Of a stretch of 42,604 nucleotides of DNA, positions 8,476 through 16,984 are shown in pieces; position 1 is the first letter of the stretch, and each line of letters begins with the position of its first letter. A model generated the notes under the pieces. It was given only the letters and a program-made list of their open reading frames with translations. It was not told the origin of the DNA and searched no databases. The stretch comes from an uncultured bacterium (GTDB taxonomy: Bacteria; Cyanobacteriota; Vampirovibrionia; Gastranaerophilales; Gastranaerophilaceae). Position numbers and translations under genes: made by a program. The stretch covers positions 34,901 to 77,504 of the forward strand of contig CADCNV010000008.1 of NCBI GenBank assembly GCA_902802825.1, read 5' to 3'.

Positions 8476-9388
8476 TTTTTCTGCTTCTGAAATAGGTCAG
8501 AACCTTTGAAAGTTTTTCATCCGGATCTATCTCTAATTCTATTATATCTTCCGAAAACGGTTTTGCAAATTTCAGATAAAAAGATTGTAAAACCTGTTCC
8601 TGAGTTTTGACTTTCCCTTCTCCCGCACCGTATAAAGTGTCATTGTATACTGGATGTTTTTTATAGCTTGTGTGAACCCTTATCTGATGAGTTCTTCCTG
8701 TTACAAGCTCAAGCTCAACATAAGTCGCTTCGTTGCCAAAATGCTCTAATACCTTCAAATTTGTTCGGCTCGGACGTCCGTCAGGGCGAACAGCCATTTT
8801 TTTAGGGTTAACATTGTTTCTCCCTATCGGTTCGGTGATAATATCATTTTCGTTCGGGTAAAAACCTTTTAGCACTGCGTGATATTTTTTCGTTAAGTTG
8901 TGATCTTTTATCATATTTGCAAGGTATTCGTGTGTTTTGTTATTTTTTGCAATCATCAGAAGCCCTGATGTATTGCGGTCAAGGCGGTGGACAATCCCTC
9001 TGCGGAATTCCCCGTTTGTGTCGGATAAATTATCTCCGTATTTATATAAAAGTGCATTGACTAATGTATCCTTTGTTTCAATGAAAGTCGGGTGAGTTAA
9101 CATCCCTGACGGTTTATTGATTACCGCCATATTTTCATCTTCCCAGATAACTTCCAGAGGAATATCCTGCGGCTCAAGTTCAATAACCCTTTCGGGGGTA
9201 AGGTTTTCAAATTCTATTCGGTCGTCAATTTTTAATGTGTAAGACGGTTTTTTGACTTCCCCGTTTATTGTTACCCTGCCATCTTTTATTGCAGATTGAA
9301 TTTTTGAGCGCGAAATCCCGTCATAAAGCCGGGATAAAAAAACATCCAACCTCGTATTAAAATTACTTTCATCAGCAATAAGAAGCAT
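8471..9388 (-). CDS. rluD: RluD-type 23S rRNA pseudouridine synthase
   Basis: The 305-residue protein has an N-terminal S4 RNA-binding domain (about residues 12-60, with S-R-S-K-I-Q-S-A-I-K-D-G-R-V-T-I-N-G) and an RluA-family catalytic domain. The catalytic aspartate is Asp137 in H-R-L-D-R-N-T-S-G. It also shows the G-R-T-H-Q-I-R-V-H motif and V-I-N-K-P-S-G. Such enzymes isomerise uridines in helix 69 of 23S rRNA or in related RNAs; which site is modified here cannot be read from sequence. It follows lspA by 3 nt with AGAGG upstream, a gene pair that is very common in bacteria. Confidence 0.9.
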   Translation of the reverse strand: MLLIADESNFNTRLDVFLSRLYDGISRSKIQSAIKDGRVTINGEVKKPSYTLKIDDRIEFENLTPERVIELEPQDIPLEVIWEDENMAVINKPSGMLTHPTFIETKDTLVNALLYKYGDNLSDTNGEFRRGIVHRLDRNTSGLLMIAKNNKTHEYLANMIKDHNLTKKYHAVLKGFYPNENDIITEPIGRNNVNPKKMAVRPDGRPSRTNLKVLEHFGNEATYVELELVTGRTHQIRVHTSYKKHPVYNDTLYGAGEGKVKTQEQVLQSFYLKFAKPFSEDIIELEIDPDEKLSKVLTYFRSRKT

Positions 9389-9391
9389 TGA

Positions 9392-9850
9392 TTACCTCTT
9401 ATAAATCAATAATATTGCGATTAATGCAATTACGCCGATAGTGATAAATACGTCCGCAACGTTGAATACGGGGAAATTTATGAAATTCAGATGAATATAA
9501 TCTCTGACATAGCCAAGAACGATTCTTTCGTGGCAATTAGCCATAATGCCGGCTGTTAAAAGTCCGATAAATGATACGGAAATTAAATGAATTCCCTTAT
9601 TATTATGAACATAACACCATAAAAGAGTGGTCGCAACAATTGCTATAATTATCAAAAATTCTCTTGCGTTTTGCATCAAGCTGAATGCCGCTCCGCTGTT
9701 TTTTAAATATGTTAAGCTGAATACCGCATTTGAATAATGATGCCCTGAGGTTACATTATCAACAATTAATTTTGACGAAAATAATGCCAAAAATATCCAA
9801 AATATAAAACTTCCGATTAAAAAAAGGTATTTCCCGAACGATTCTTTCAT
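9392..9850 (-). CDS. lspA: Lipoprotein signal peptidase (signal peptidase II)
   Basis: The 152-residue protein has four membrane helices and cleaves the signal peptides of diacylglyceryl-modified prolipoproteins in the inner membrane. The family motifs are present: N-S-G-A-A-F-S (51-57), V-R-D-Y-I with the first catalytic aspartate (Asp117), and F-N-V-A-D with the second (Asp133). The usual G-N-x-x-D-R segment is degenerate here (A-N-C-H-E-R, 104-109). The start codon shares its A with the TAA of the upstream gene, so translation is coupled; rluD follows after 3 nt. Confidence 0.92.
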   Translation of the reverse strand: MKESFGKYLFLIGSFIFWIFLALFSSKLIVDNVTSGHHYSNAVFSLTYLKNSGAAFSLMQNAREFLIIIAIVATTLLWCYVHNNKGIHLISVSFIGLLTAGIMANCHERIVLGYVRDYIHLNFINFPVFNVADVFITIGVIALIAILLIYKR

Positions 9851-10749
9851 TATTTTTTATCCTCTAACGTTGCAAAATTATTTTTTGGAACAACATTCAC
9901 TCTTTTCATAACACAGGCAATTCCTGCTACATAAATCTTTGTTCCGTTAATGTTGTCTGAAGTGGATTTTGAAATTGCCAAAGATGCAACAGCATATTCA
10001 TTTATATTATCTGTATTTGCTTTTATGTATCTTTCGAGTATATGTGTTTTTGGCATTGTTCTGAGCGGTCCGTTTGGAGTTTTGGTCGGATAAACAACAG
10101 GGTCGTGTTCTAAAGACCCGACTATTACCGTATTGTCATCGGCATCCGCTGTTACTGCGATTGTATATGTTTCGCCGGAGCTGACCTGATTTGGTGAAAC
10201 AAGTTCAATATTCATAAATCTTGCATCTCCGTACAATAGAGCAGATTCATCAGTCAGCATTGTTTCTCCTGAAATCAGCCATTTCCCGTTGATTTTTACA
10301 AGATGATAAATACTTGTTGATTTTGCATGAATTTCGCCTGAAACAGCAATGGTGTCTTCTTTATCATAAACGGTTCCAATAGCAGTTTCTTCCATGCTGA
10401 CTGTTGCATTGCTGCCGTTTACATCAACAGATGTTATTTTTGAACCGTAAGTTAAATCTTTGCATTGTTCCCAGGTTTCTTCGACTGTTTTAAAATATAC
10501 ATCCTTATTCATTCCGTCACTATTAATGTAATTGTCTGAATATAAAGATTTTAAGCCCGTAATATCGTGTTTATTGGCAAAAGTTTCATGAACTTTAAAT
10601 AATTCTTTAATTTGTTTTGCTTCAGCTTTGTTAATTTTATTCTGCTCATGTCTGTATTTACCTGTTGAAATAAGAGCCGCATGAGCGTTTGGATTTCCAA
10701 AATTTATCGTTAGTAAAGCTAAAGTTAAAAGTAAAATTATCTTCTTCAT
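9850..10749 (-). CDS. Exported NTF2-like-fold protein, 299 residues
   Basis: A signal peptide (K-K-I-I-L-L-L-T-L-A-L-L, cleavage after A-H-A at residue 24) indicates export. Residues about 40-165 look like an NTF2/SnoaL-type cone: a helical start with F-K-V-H-E-T-F-A-N-K-H-D and L-Y-S-D-N-Y-I-N, then strands ending in Y-H-L-V-K-I-N-G-K-W-L-I-S-G. The C-terminal half (170-299) is a separate beta domain with S-S-G-E-T-Y-T-I-A-V-T-A-D-A-D-D. I cannot assign a ligand. It heads an operon with lspA and the RluD-type gene. A TATAAT ends 7 nt before the ATG and there is no Shine-Dalgarno site, so the mRNA may be leaderless. Confidence 0.8.
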   Translation of the reverse strand: MKKIILLLTLALLTINFGNPNAHAALISTGKYRHEQNKINKAEAKQIKELFKVHETFANKHDITGLKSLYSDNYINSDGMNKDVYFKTVEETWEQCKDLTYGSKITSVDVNGSNATVSMEETAIGTVYDKEDTIAVSGEIHAKSTSIYHLVKINGKWLISGETMLTDESALLYGDARFMNIELVSPNQVSSGETYTIAVTADADDNTVIVGSLEHDPVVYPTKTPNGPLRTMPKTHILERYIKANTDNINEYAVASLAISKSTSDNINGTKIYVAGIACVMKRVNVVPKNNFATLEDKK

Positions 10750-10756
10750 GGTTGCT

Positions 10757-10765
10757 ATTATACCA
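10757..10765 (-). promoter_or_regulatory. Extended -10 promoter abutting the start codon of the NTF2-like gene
   Basis: On the minus strand, TGG precedes a perfect TATAAT (10762-10757), and the ATG begins 7 nt later at 10749. Transcription would start on or next to the start codon. The -35 region is poor. Confidence 0.6.
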
Positions 10766-10853
10766 TGAAATCTAATTTTTTAATATTTCTTTATAAATGT
10801 TATTATTACTTTTTCGCTGAGATTAGAAAAAATACAAATATATATTTAGATTG

Positions 10854-10882
10854 TTGTAGCTGAAAATATTTCATGCTATTAT
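10854..10882 (+). promoter_or_regulatory. Promoter of the CoA-dehydratase activator operon
   Basis: TTGTAG (10854-10859), a 17-nt spacer, then TATTAT (10877-10882) preceded by TGC, an extended -10. The start site near 10889 gives a leader of about 20 nt that contains AAGGAAAA before the ATG at 10909. Confidence 0.6.
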
Positions 10883-10908
10883 TTATACTGTTATAAAGGA
10901 AAAAGTAA

Positions 10909-11913
10909 ATGAGTTTAACGGTATATTTAGGGATAGATGTAGGATCAGTAACAACAAAGCTTGCTTTGATAGATGAAACGGGTAAGTATGTAGACAGTAT
11001 AATGCTGAAAACAGCAGGTACTCCTGTTGCTGCGGTGCAAAATGGTATGCGTCAATTGTATGAAAAACGTATTACAGATTATGAGGTTATGGGAGTAGGA
11101 ACAACAGGTTCTGGTCGTGCGTTAGCCGGATCTTTGGTTGGTGCGGATGTTGTAAAAAATGAAATTACGGCGCATGCCGTTGCTGCCAGTGTTACGGTGC
11201 CGGGAGTTCAGACTATTCTGGAAATCGGCGGTCAGGACAGTAAAATTATTATAATGCGTGATGGTATTGTCACTGATTTTGCTATGAATACTGTATGCGC
11301 TGCAGGGACAGGGTCATTTTTAGATCACCAGGCACAAAGATTAGGAGTGCCGATTCAGGAATTCGGTGCAACAGCTCTGAAATCTTCGAATCCTGCAAGA
11401 ATTGCCGGCAGATGCGGGGTTTTTGCGGAAAGTGATTTGATTCACAAGCAGCAGCTTGGGTATCCTGTTGAAGACTTGTTATATGGTCTGTGTCAGGCAT
11501 TAGTAAGAAATTATCTCAGTAATTTGGCATTGGGTAAAGAGCTTTTACCTGTATTTTCGTTCCAGGGTGGTGTTGCAAGTAACACAGGCATGGTAAAAGC
11601 ATTTGAAGAAGCTTTAAATGCTGAGGTTGTTGTTCCTGAACATCACCAGACAATGGGTGCAATCGGGGCTGCTATGCTTGCGATGGAAGATCATCAGTTT
11701 ACGCAGAATCAGACAAAATTTAAAGGATGGAATGTTGCTGATATGCACTTCTCATCCATAACATGTGCGTGCAACGGTTGTTCAAACAATTGTGAGGTTA
11801 TTACGATTGTTGAAGGGGTTGACGAAGTTCAGCATGTTGATAAAATAAAAGATGTAAAAGGTAATATCATCGCACGTTGGGGCGGAACCTGCGGGCGTTG
11901 GGACATAGGATAA
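10909..11913 (+). CDS. 2-hydroxyacyl-CoA dehydratase activator-type ATPase (BadF/BadG/BcrA/BcrD family)
   Basis: The 334-residue protein has the actin-like ATPase fold of HgdC-type activases: phosphate loop G-I-D-V-G-S-V-T-T-K (8-17), E-I-G-G-Q-D-S-K (105-112), and the cluster-ligand cysteines Cys130 (V-C-A-A-G-T-G-S-F-L) and Cys169 (G-R-C-G-V-F-A-E-S). In known members a [4Fe-4S] cluster bridges a dimer and, with ATP, passes one electron to a radical dehydratase or reductase. A C-terminal extension adds C-A-C-N-G-C-S-N-N-C and G-G-T-C-G-R-W, as in very large multi-domain members of this family. No dehydratase partner lies next to it. AAGGA precedes the ATG. Confidence 0.88.
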   Translation: MSLTVYLGIDVGSVTTKLALIDETGKYVDSIMLKTAGTPVAAVQNGMRQLYEKRITDYEVMGVGTTGSGRALAGSLVGADVVKNEITAHAVAASVTVPGVQTILEIGGQDSKIIIMRDGIVTDFAMNTVCAAGTGSFLDHQAQRLGVPIQEFGATALKSSNPARIAGRCGVFAESDLIHKQQLGYPVEDLLYGLCQALVRNYLSNLALGKELLPVFSFQGGVASNTGMVKAFEEALNAEVVVPEHHQTMGAIGAAMLAMEDHQFTQNQTKFKGWNVADMHFSSITCACNGCSNNCEVITIVEGVDEVQHVDKIKDVKGNIIARWGGTCGRWDIG

Positions 11914-11919
11914 TCGTTT

Positions 11920-12588
11920 ATGCAAAATTTCGGAAGCTCAAGAACAGCTATTCTGGCGGAATTACCAAACGGTAATGCTGAACTTGGGCAAGCTTTTGCT
12001 CTGATTATAAATGATATGGTTATGCAATCAGGTATAACAAATCCTAAGGCCGAGGATTTTGACGTTATGTCAAAAAAGTGGAGAGAACTAGCCGCAAAAC
12101 CTGACAAAAGCGAGGAAGATTTGGCGAAGCTCGATACTTCTTTTAAAGAAAATATAAATGAGCTTGCACAGTCTTATTTGTTGTTTATTGCAAAGGAAGT
12201 TGGTAATAATACGGGTAAGTTGACTTATGATGATTATGAAAAATATATGTTCAAATATCGTTTCGGGCATTATGATATTGAAAATAAGCCGGAATATATA
12301 AATAAGGTCAAACTTATGTTAAAAAATGCATTCACCAAGCTGGCTTCGCATGGAGAAGTGTCAGGCGGAGATGATTTAATTGATAAGTCAGACATGTCAG
12401 CTTTTGTTTATGCAATTTCAACAAAAGCGCAAAGAGATGAAAACAACAAATTTTCGGGGTTCGCAATTGATGGTATTATTACACCGTTAAATTATTCGGT
12501 TGATGAGGCAAATTTGTTTGAACCGGATGATAATTTGTTTTCTTTAAAATTAAGAATCGCATACAAAGTTTTGAATGGTACATTATAG
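11920..12588 (+). CDS. Hypothetical protein with EF-hand-like segment, 222 residues
   Basis: I do not recognise the family. The protein is soluble and largely helical. A segment near residues 128-160 (A-F-T-K-L-A-S-H-G ... D-D-L-I-D-K-S-D-M-S-A-F-V-Y-A-I) resembles a degenerate EF-hand pair, and a second loop-like stretch follows (D-G-I-I-T-P-L-N-Y-S). The ATG lies 6 nt after the activator gene's stop, with AGGA upstream, so the two are cotranscribed; no functional link is evident. The next gene follows after 10 nt. The calcium-binding suggestion is tentative because the loop lacks several canonical ligands. Confidence 0.72.
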   Translation: MQNFGSSRTAILAELPNGNAELGQAFALIINDMVMQSGITNPKAEDFDVMSKKWRELAAKPDKSEEDLAKLDTSFKENINELAQSYLLFIAKEVGNNTGKLTYDDYEKYMFKYRFGHYDIENKPEYINKVKLMLKNAFTKLASHGEVSGGDDLIDKSDMSAFVYAISTKAQRDENNKFSGFAIDGIITPLNYSVDEANLFEPDDNLFSLKLRIAYKVLNGTL

Positions 12589-12598
12589 GAGTTAAGAA

Positions 12599-13258
12599 AT
12601 GAAAAAGATTATTGCAGTATTTTTTATGCTATTTGCTTTTACCGGCGGCAGTTTTGCATTTGAAGATATTTTTGTGGAAGAAAAACCACCCGTTAATGAA
12701 CAACAGACAGCTCAGAAAGAGCCACCGGTTGTTGATGTCCCGTTTGATTGGTTTGATATATCAGACAAAGAAAAAACTGCAAGGATCAATGATTATTCTG
12801 AAATCATATTTGGGGAAAATTCAAAAATTTATTTGTCAAAAGCAGAATTTAATAAAGAACTTTCAAAATATAAAAAAGATAAGGATTTTAAACATCATTA
12901 TATGCTTGCTAATAACGGCGTAACTGAAGATGAAGATGCAAAGTATAATCCGTTTTATTATAAAAATAATACTCTTGTAATCTATGCAATAATGTATAAC
13001 AACGATCCTCATCACGCATTGTACTACAATCCTTACGGTAAATTGTTCTATGTAGATATAACATCTGATGAATACCCGAATTTCCCTTATTATTCAATGC
13101 AGTATGACAGAAAAGGTAATCTGAAAAGTGCAATTTATTTTGTATCTCACGATATTCAGTATATGTTTAATGCAAAAAAAGAATTTATCGGAATTTGGTA
13201 CAAAGATAAAATGTATAACATCGAAAATAAACAAATCTCAACCCGTGAGGGCTGGTAA
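12599..13258 (+). CDS. Exported hypothetical protein, 219 residues
   Basis: A signal peptide spans residues 1-20 (K-K-I-I-A-V-F-F-M-L-F-A-F-T-G-G) with cleavage after S-F-A. A Pro/Glu-rich linker (27-46) follows, then a Tyr/Asn/Asp-rich domain with repeated short strands (N-P-Y-G-K-L-F-Y-V-D-I, F-P-Y-Y-S-M-Q-Y-D). It looks like a periplasmic or cell-surface protein. GGAG stands 7 nt before the ATG, and the gene closes the three-gene operon begun at 10909. It ends only 2 nt from the end of convergent mutS2, with no terminator between them. No family is recognised. Confidence 0.72.
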   Translation: MKKIIAVFFMLFAFTGGSFAFEDIFVEEKPPVNEQQTAQKEPPVVDVPFDWFDISDKEKTARINDYSEIIFGENSKIYLSKAEFNKELSKYKKDKDFKHHYMLANNGVTEDEDAKYNPFYYKNNTLVIYAIMYNNDPHHALYYNPYGKLFYVDITSDEYPNFPYYSMQYDRKGNLKSAIYFVSHDIQYMFNAKKEFIGIWYKDKMYNIENKQISTREGW

Positions 13259-13260
13259 AT

Positions 13261-15642
13261 TTATTTAATATCAACTACGCTGACCCCATCACCGCCTTCA
13301 GAGTCTTCTCCCGGACGGAATTTTGCAACGTATGGAGATGTTTTCAGAAAATCTCTTACCGCTTGTTTTAGTGCGCCTGTTCCGTGTCCGTGAATTATAT
13401 AGACAGGGGATAAATTTGCAAGACTTGCCTGATCAAGATAATTTTCAACTTCGTCAAGTGCTTCTTCTACCCTGTAACCTCTCAAATCAAGCTCCTGACT
13501 CATTGAGTATTTACGTAATTCAAATTTTTTAAATGATGTACCGGGGATTTGATTTTTCTTTGATGCTTTATAATTATCATCAAGAACCGCAAGTTCATCT
13601 TCCTTAACTTTCATAGTCATATTACCCATATCAACACTCAGTCGTTTGTTTTTGTCTGGCAGCGAAACAATTTTCACCTTTTGATGAAGATGTTTTAGCA
13701 TAACTTCATCCCCTATGACAACTTTATTCCAGTCAATTTCAATATATTTTTCTTTGTCTGAAACATTGTCAATATTACTTCTGAAATTTTGTTCAAGTTT
13801 TGCAAGTCGGGAATATGCTCTGCGGGCAATTTTTTCGGATTTGTCCTGTCTTAATTCGTCAAGAATTTGTTTGATTTCGGCTCTTGCTTCCATCATTTCC
13901 GAGTCAAATTTATTTTTGATGTTTTTAAGAGTTTTTTTCTTATCTTTTTTGACTTGGTTAAGATTTTCCTCGTATTCTTTTTTTATTGACAGAGAATCCT
14001 CTTTCAGTTCCTGAGCTTTTTCAAGGTTTTGAGATAATTCCTGATGCGTTTTCTGAAGTTTTTCAACAACGGCTATTGATGGATCTTTTTGAGTCAGAAG
14101 TGCATTTTTTGCTTTTTCTGTAATATCCTTATCAAGCCCTAAATTTGAGGCAATAGAGATTGCATTACTGAGCCCGGGGATTCCTATCAAAAGTTTATAT
14201 GTCGGCTGCAGGGTTTCTGTGTTGAATTCAACAGATGCATTTTTGAAAAACGGGTTTGCAAATTCAAGCGCTTTCAATTCTCCATAGTGTGTTGTAATCA
14301 CTCCGGATACTTTTTTCTGTGCAAGCTTATTAAGTATTTCCCGAGCCAAAACGGCACCTTCAACCGGATCAGTACCTGCACAAATTTCGTCTAAAAGTAC
14401 AAATGAATCTTCATTACTCTCTTTTAAAATTTCAATGATATTAGTCATGTGAGATGAAAATGTTGAAAGACTTTCCAAAATACTTTGACTGTCACCTATG
14501 TCTGCATAAATATTTTTAAACGGGTATAATTTTGCGTAGGTACATGGTAAAAACATTCCGGCTTTTGCCATTAAAATAAACAAGCCGATCGTTTTGAGTG
14601 TAACAGTTTTACCGCCTGTGTTTGAACCTGTGATTATCAGCGCATTATAGCCACATTTTTCTCCTGTTTCAAAATTGTTTGAAACAACATCTTCGCCTTT
14701 ACTAATAAGCAGAAGCGGGTGTTTCATATTTTCAAAATAAATATATCCGTGTTCTTGTGTTATTTCCGGCTCAACAGCTTGTAATTTGACGGCATATCTT
14801 GCTTTTGCAAAATGAAAATCTATTTCGGCCATTATGTTTTCGCAAAAACTCAGTTCTTTAAAATGGCTTTTAACCAAATCTGTTAGGGACACAAGAATTT
14901 TAATACATTCCTGCCTGATTTTTGCTTTAACTTCTCTGATTTTGTTATTGAGCGGTACGATTTGAGCCGGCTCTATGTAAAAAGTTTTTGCACTTGATGA
15001 TACGTCATGCACTATACCGGGAATTTTATTTTTATTTGATGCAATTACCTGAAAAACTATTCGCTCATCTCGTTGTGTATAAATATTTTCCTGAAGGTAT
15101 TTGGAAAAATTCGGATTGCTTAATAGCGAGTTAACTGTATCACGAAGATTTTGTTCGGTATCTCTTAGTGATGAATATAAACCTTTTAATTCTGCAGTTG
15201 CATTTTGTTTAATTCTTAAATTTTCGTCAAATGTTTCAAAAATTTTATCTTCTGTTTCTTTGTCAGATATAAGATTTTCGACTTTTTCTTTGAGTAAATA
15301 ATCATCTTCAGAATTGTCAATAATAAATCTTTTCAGCAACCTCGATGATTTCATTGTTTTTGCGATGTCAAAAAGTTCCTGTTCTTCAAGATATGACAAA
15401 GATGCATTAGCTTGAATTTTCCCCATATCTGCAATAAATTCAACAGGCGTTTCTTTTGCCATATCAAGAATTTTTTTTGCTTCTCTTGTCAATTCAATTT
15501 GTTCTTTAATTTTGTCCGGCTCGTTGTATACAGCCGTAGTCAGGCAAAGATTTTCACTCTGCCAAAATTTTGCAAATTTCGCCAATTCCGTTTTAATCTT
15601 ATCAAATTCTAATGATTCGTATGTTTTGTAAGTGATATTCAT
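13261..15642 (-). CDS. mutS2: MutS2 endonuclease / ribosome-rescue ATPase with Smr domain
   Basis: The 793-residue length is normal for MutS2. Residues 1-300 are the core and clamp helices, and the ABC ATPase has Walker A at 339-346 (G-S-N-T-G-G-K-T) and Walker B at 416-420 (L-L-D-E-I). A long coiled coil covers about 500-640. The C-terminal Smr domain (about 715-793) has E-L-D-L-R-G and H-G-H-G-T-G. MutS2 proteins suppress recombination in some bacteria and split collided ribosomes in Bacillus subtilis; there is no mismatch-recognition domain. TACAAT ends exactly 6 nt before the ATG with no Shine-Dalgarno site, so the mRNA may be leaderless. Confidence 0.93.
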   Translation of the reverse strand: MNITYKTYESLEFDKIKTELAKFAKFWQSENLCLTTAVYNEPDKIKEQIELTREAKKILDMAKETPVEFIADMGKIQANASLSYLEEQELFDIAKTMKSSRLLKRFIIDNSEDDYLLKEKVENLISDKETEDKIFETFDENLRIKQNATAELKGLYSSLRDTEQNLRDTVNSLLSNPNFSKYLQENIYTQRDERIVFQVIASNKNKIPGIVHDVSSSAKTFYIEPAQIVPLNNKIREVKAKIRQECIKILVSLTDLVKSHFKELSFCENIMAEIDFHFAKARYAVKLQAVEPEITQEHGYIYFENMKHPLLLISKGEDVVSNNFETGEKCGYNALIITGSNTGGKTVTLKTIGLFILMAKAGMFLPCTYAKLYPFKNIYADIGDSQSILESLSTFSSHMTNIIEILKESNEDSFVLLDEICAGTDPVEGAVLAREILNKLAQKKVSGVITTHYGELKALEFANPFFKNASVEFNTETLQPTYKLLIGIPGLSNAISIASNLGLDKDITEKAKNALLTQKDPSIAVVEKLQKTHQELSQNLEKAQELKEDSLSIKKEYEENLNQVKKDKKKTLKNIKNKFDSEMMEARAEIKQILDELRQDKSEKIARRAYSRLAKLEQNFRSNIDNVSDKEKYIEIDWNKVVIGDEVMLKHLHQKVKIVSLPDKNKRLSVDMGNMTMKVKEDELAVLDDNYKASKKNQIPGTSFKKFELRKYSMSQELDLRGYRVEEALDEVENYLDQASLANLSPVYIIHGHGTGALKQAVRDFLKTSPYVAKFRPGEDSEGGDGVSVVDIK

Positions 15643-15648
15643 AAAAAA

Positions 15649-15654
15649 ATTGTA
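15649..15654 (-). promoter_or_regulatory. -10 box of mutS2, six nt before the start codon
   Basis: Minus-strand TACAAT (15654-15649) is followed by six T residues and then the ATG at 15642, so transcription should begin at the start codon. No TG extension and no convincing -35 is seen. Confidence 0.5.
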
Positions 15655-15736
15655 CTATAAAAACGCGTTTGATTTGATTTCATTTTTTCTTTTTGGTAAT
15701 ATTATTCAGTAATTATAAATTAGGGAGAACTTAAAA

Positions 15737-16546
15737 ATGGATTTGATGAAAGGTAAAAAAGGATTAATTTTTGGGGTAAGTAATACTCACGGTATCGCTT
15801 ACGGTATAGCAAAAGAAATTTATGAAGCAGGTGGTGAAATCGCTTTCACATACGCTAATGAAGCAATGGAAAAACGTGTAAGACCGATTGCCGAAAGCTT
15901 TGGCGCAAAAATCATCATGGAATGTGATGTTACAAAAGAAGAAGATGTAAAAAAAGTTTTTGACGAATGTGAAAAAGTATACGGCAAATTAGATTTTGTT
16001 GTTCACGCTGTTGCATTTGCTAATAAAGAAGACTTAACCGGAAGATTTATTGATACAACAAAAGCCGGCTGGGATTTGGCATTGGGAATCAGTGCTTATT
16101 CTTTGGTTACTGTTTGTAAATATGCTGAAAATGTTATGGCTGAAGGTGGTTCAATTTTCGCTATGACATATTTGGGTTCAATACTTTCTGTTCCCGGCTA
16201 CAATGTAATGGGTGTTGCTAAAGCAGCTTTGGAATCTTCAATGAGATTCTTATCTGTTGACTTAGGTAAAAAAGGTGTAAGAGTAAACTGCCTATCAGCA
16301 GGCCCTGTAAAAACCCTTGCGGCAATGGGTATCGGCGGATTCTCAAAAATGCTTAAAGCCGCTGTTGCAAGAGCGCCTTTAGGAAGAAACGTTGCTTTGG
16401 AAGATGTCGGTAAAGCCGGCTTATTCTTAGCTTCTGACTTATCATCAGGAATGACCGGCGAAGTTATTTATGCTGATTGCGGATGCCACAGCGCATATGC
16501 TTCTGCTGAAGAAATGGATATTCTTTCAAATAATTTGGAATTATAA
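15737..16546 (+). CDS. fabI: Enoyl-[acyl-carrier-protein] reductase (NADH), FabI
   Basis: This short-chain dehydrogenase catalyses the last reduction of each fatty-acid elongation cycle. It has the FabI form of the nucleotide loop (G-V-S-N-T-H-G-I-A-Y-G-I-A, residues 13-25), Tyr145 and the catalytic pair Tyr155 and Lys162 in the Y-x6-K arrangement (P-G-Y-N-V-M-G-V-A-K). It also has the substrate-side A-G-P-V-K-T-L-A-A segment. Its 269-residue length is close to the E. coli enzyme. GGGAG lies about 9 nt before the ATG. The gene is divergent from mutS2 and followed by a good terminator, so it is monocistronic. Confidence 0.95.
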   Translation: MDLMKGKKGLIFGVSNTHGIAYGIAKEIYEAGGEIAFTYANEAMEKRVRPIAESFGAKIIMECDVTKEEDVKKVFDECEKVYGKLDFVVHAVAFANKEDLTGRFIDTTKAGWDLALGISAYSLVTVCKYAENVMAEGGSIFAMTYLGSILSVPGYNVMGVAKAALESSMRFLSVDLGKKGVRVNCLSAGPVKTLAAMGIGGFSKMLKAAVARAPLGRNVALEDVGKAGLFLASDLSSGMTGEVIYADCGCHSAYASAEEMDILSNNLEL

Positions 16547-16563
16547 TATTGTATAGTTAAATT

Positions 16564-16603
16564 AAAAAACGGCTTCAGGATTTACTTTTTGGAGCCGTTT
16601 TTG
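16564..16603 (+). terminator. Intrinsic terminator of fabI
   Basis: AAAAACGGCTTC pairs with GGAGCCGTTTTT (12 bp, one G-U pair) around a loop of about 14 nt, ending in a T run. Confidence 0.8.
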
Positions 16604-16660
16604 TATCGTTTTTGTATATATAAGAGCGCAAAAATTTTTTTTTTGTTTTTTATAATCAAT

Positions 16661-16912
16661 ATGAAAATACAACATATTAATAATATATATTTTTCAGGTA
16701 AAGCAAAATATCCGTTGCTGTCCAAAAATGACCTTTTAACAAAAATTCAGCAAGGGTATACGCATAATGAAATAGCTGCAATGTATGACGTGCCGAAGCA
16801 TGTCGTTACTCGTTCTCTGAAAACTTATTTTATAGAAGCAAAAAAAATAAAGCATAGCGAAAGGCGTATAAAAACTCTTAATCATGAATCAGATAAAAAT
16901 AAAAATTTGTGA
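16661..16912 (+). CDS. Small helix-turn-helix protein with N-terminal F-S-G tag
   Basis: The 83-residue protein starts M-K-I-Q-H-I-N-N-I-Y-F-S-G (1-13), closely resembling the N-terminus of the 642-residue protein at 5865. Residues 21-60 form a probable helix-turn-helix (Q-Q-G-Y-T-H-N-E-I-A-A-M-Y-D-V-P-K-H-V-V-T-R-S-L), and the C-terminus is very basic, so it probably binds DNA. The ATG at 16661 is preferred; a longer frame from a TTG at 16589 begins inside the fabI terminator and encodes an unlikely hydrophobic leader. TATAAT lies only 4 nt before the ATG and no Shine-Dalgarno site is present. Confidence 0.68.
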   Translation: MKIQHINNIYFSGKAKYPLLSKNDLLTKIQQGYTHNEIAAMYDVPKHVVTRSLKTYFIEAKKIKHSERRIKTLNHESDKNKNL

Positions 16913-16969
16913 TTTATTTGTTTTTGAGCATTTATAAATTAATTTTGGACATAAATTTTTTTACTAATA

Positions 16970-16978
16970 TGTTATAAT
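16970..16978 (+). promoter_or_regulatory. Extended -10 promoter abutting the uvrC start codon
   Basis: TGT precedes a perfect TATAAT (16973-16978), then six nt, then ATG at 16985. There is no Shine-Dalgarno site, so the transcript is predicted to be leaderless. Confidence 0.65.
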
Positions 16979-16984
16979 ACCTAT

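Noticed and set aside
11282..12270. Minus-strand open frames within the activator and 222-residue genes
   Set aside because: They are antisense shadows without ribosome sites or recognisable domains.
16589..16660. N-terminal extension of the small HTH protein from a TTG at 16589
   Set aside because: It starts inside the fabI terminator and encodes an improbable Phe-rich leader; the internal ATG gives the conserved N-terminal tag.
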